From the NCBI GenBank assembly GCA_003649145.1, contig QMQZ01000001.1, forward strand, positions 1 to 30,663: DNA of 30,663 bases, read 5' to 3'. The notes under the pieces are model-generated. The model saw only the letters and a list, made by a program, of their open reading frames with translations, searched no databases and was not told the origin of the DNA. Positions 29,967-30,663 of this stretch are shown here, one piece after another. This DNA is from Thermoproteota archaeon (lineage in GTDB: Archaea; Thermoproteota; Methanomethylicia; Culexarchaeales; Culexmicrobiaceae). Every line of letters begins with the position of its first letter. Positions within the stretch are counted from its first letter, which is position 1. The position numbers were made by a program, and so were the translations under genes.

Positions 29967-30663
29967 ACCCGCTTAAATCTCCTCCCTTTTTTGCGATTTA
30001 ACAAGCTGGAGTCAAACTTAAAATTCAATTCTACGACATCCCCAACCTTATAGCTCCAAGAAGGCGTCTTAATTACCTTTAGTAATGGTTGATTAATGTA
30101 GCTCCCAAAACCCTTAACCTCAACACCACCAACATAAGCTCTACAAGCAGCATTGAAAAGCGAAAAATTAGCAGAAGAGGAGTAAACTTCTCCAATCACG
30201 TTGCCCGACGCGTCAAACAGCTTGCAGCCAGAAGGCAAGCTCAAATTCAAAATGGCGCCATAGCCATAGTGAGGCACACCCCCATCAACAAATCCAACCT
30301 CACCACTACCAGCAGCCAACGCCAATCCACTAGAAATGAAATCTCTACGGCAAGAAGACTTTAGCCAAACATAGCTTTCACAATCCTCGCAGACTAGGTA
30401 CAAATTACTGATGCGATCTGGATTGGATATCAATTTGATGGCTGGACTTACATCAAGTCTAAATGCTCCTAAAGCCCTCTTAGCATCATTAGGAGGGCGG
30501 ACCTCAACGTGCATGTGCAAGTCAGACCAGGGGTAAAAGTAGCCTGAAACCCAAAGGTCACCAATATAATCTCCAAGCGAAACTCTCTCGCCAGGCTCAA
30601 CTTTAGGCTTAACATGAAGAATCTTGAAAACAGCATCCTCTCCAACTCTGATTATGGTAAGGT
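29963..30663 (-). CDS. M23-like metallopeptidase-type protein, 5' end outside the window
   Basis: The frame is open to the right edge, so about 232 C-terminal residues are seen and the start is missing. The first ~50 residues resemble the end of an M23/LytM beta domain: KPKVEPGERVSLGDYIGDLW, then the HxH-type motif DLHMHVEVRP, where the two histidines would bind zinc. The rest, about 170 residues, is beta-rich with four or five cysteines (CEDCES, SSCRRDF) and is not recognised. Whether a catalytic metal site is complete cannot be judged without the N-terminal part. A cell-surface role is plausible. The stop overlaps the surface-protein stop by four bases. Confidence 0.6.
   Translation of the reverse strand, partial: LTIIRVGEDAVFKILHVKPKVEPGERVSLGDYIGDLWVSGYFYPWSDLHMHVEVRPPNDAKRALGAFRLDVSPAIKLISNPDRISNLYLVCEDCESYVWLKSSCRRDFISSGLALAAGSGEVGFVDGGVPHYGYGAILNLSLPSGCKLFDASGNVIGEVYSSSANFSLFNAACRAYVGGVEVKGFGSYINQPLLKVIKTPSWSYKVGDVVELNFKFDSSLLNRKKGRRFKRV

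Overview
The window is a compact archaeal chromosome segment. It encodes an archaeal/eukaryotic-type replication set (primase PriS/PriL, PCNA, a GINS subunit), transcription factors TFS and Rpo11, ribosomal proteins eL44 and eS27, aIF2-alpha, Nop10, exosome Csl4, diphthamide enzyme Dph2 and an AglB/Stt3 oligosaccharyltransferase. The gene content fits the Thermoproteota/TACK side of the archaea, but I cannot name a lineage from sequence alone. No rRNA, tRNA, CRISPR array or insertion sequence was seen.

Layout. At 1-1029 (+) lie the 3' part of gcvT and gcvH. At 1026-5320 (-) are an ATP-NAD kinase-like gene and ileS. aglB follows at 5493-7511 (+). From 7495 to 17388 (-) runs a nearly unbroken co-directional information-processing cluster. 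Read from its upstream end it is dph2, a METTL5-like methyltransferase, csl4, a DUF2067 gene, rpoL, an RNase III-like gene, a DUF99 gene, tfs, a 66-residue orphan, pcna, priL, priS, a GINS gene, rpl44e, rps27e, aIF2-alpha and nop10. A 55-codon ribbon-helix-helix gene sits at 17502-17669 (-), followed by an AT-rich spacer. An e-MtaB/CDKAL1-type gene is at 17969-19243 (+), and gcvPA-gcvPB-moaD occupy 19240-22462 (-). From 22581 to 29966 (+) are a radical SAM/HhH gene, a ribophorin I-like membrane protein, a ferredoxin, a YkgJ-like protein, a zinc ribbon, a winged-helix membrane protein and a large glycosylatable coiled-coil surface protein. A partial M23-like gene (-) runs off the right edge.

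How the parts work together. GcvT, GcvH, GcvPA and GcvPB make up most of a glycine cleavage system, split over two loci. AglB and the ribophorin I-like protein would both belong to N-glycosylation. The 880-residue surface protein, with about 19 N-glycosylation sequons, is a natural substrate for it. The minus-strand cluster joins replication, transcription, RNA processing and translation.

Most notable: (1) a type I membrane protein that resembles eukaryotic ribophorin I (OST1) in topology and in several short blocks; (2) an in-frame TGA that separates gcvPB from its conserved N-terminal segment and its strong ribosome binding site; (3) an in-frame TAA inside a winged-helix/Yip1-like gene; (4) a small RHH regulator gene with an 18-bp inverted repeat upstream; (5) all four convergent gene pairs overlap at their 3' ends. 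Start codons are mostly GTG or TTG, placed 7-9 nt after a GGAGG-type site. I used that spacing to choose several starts.
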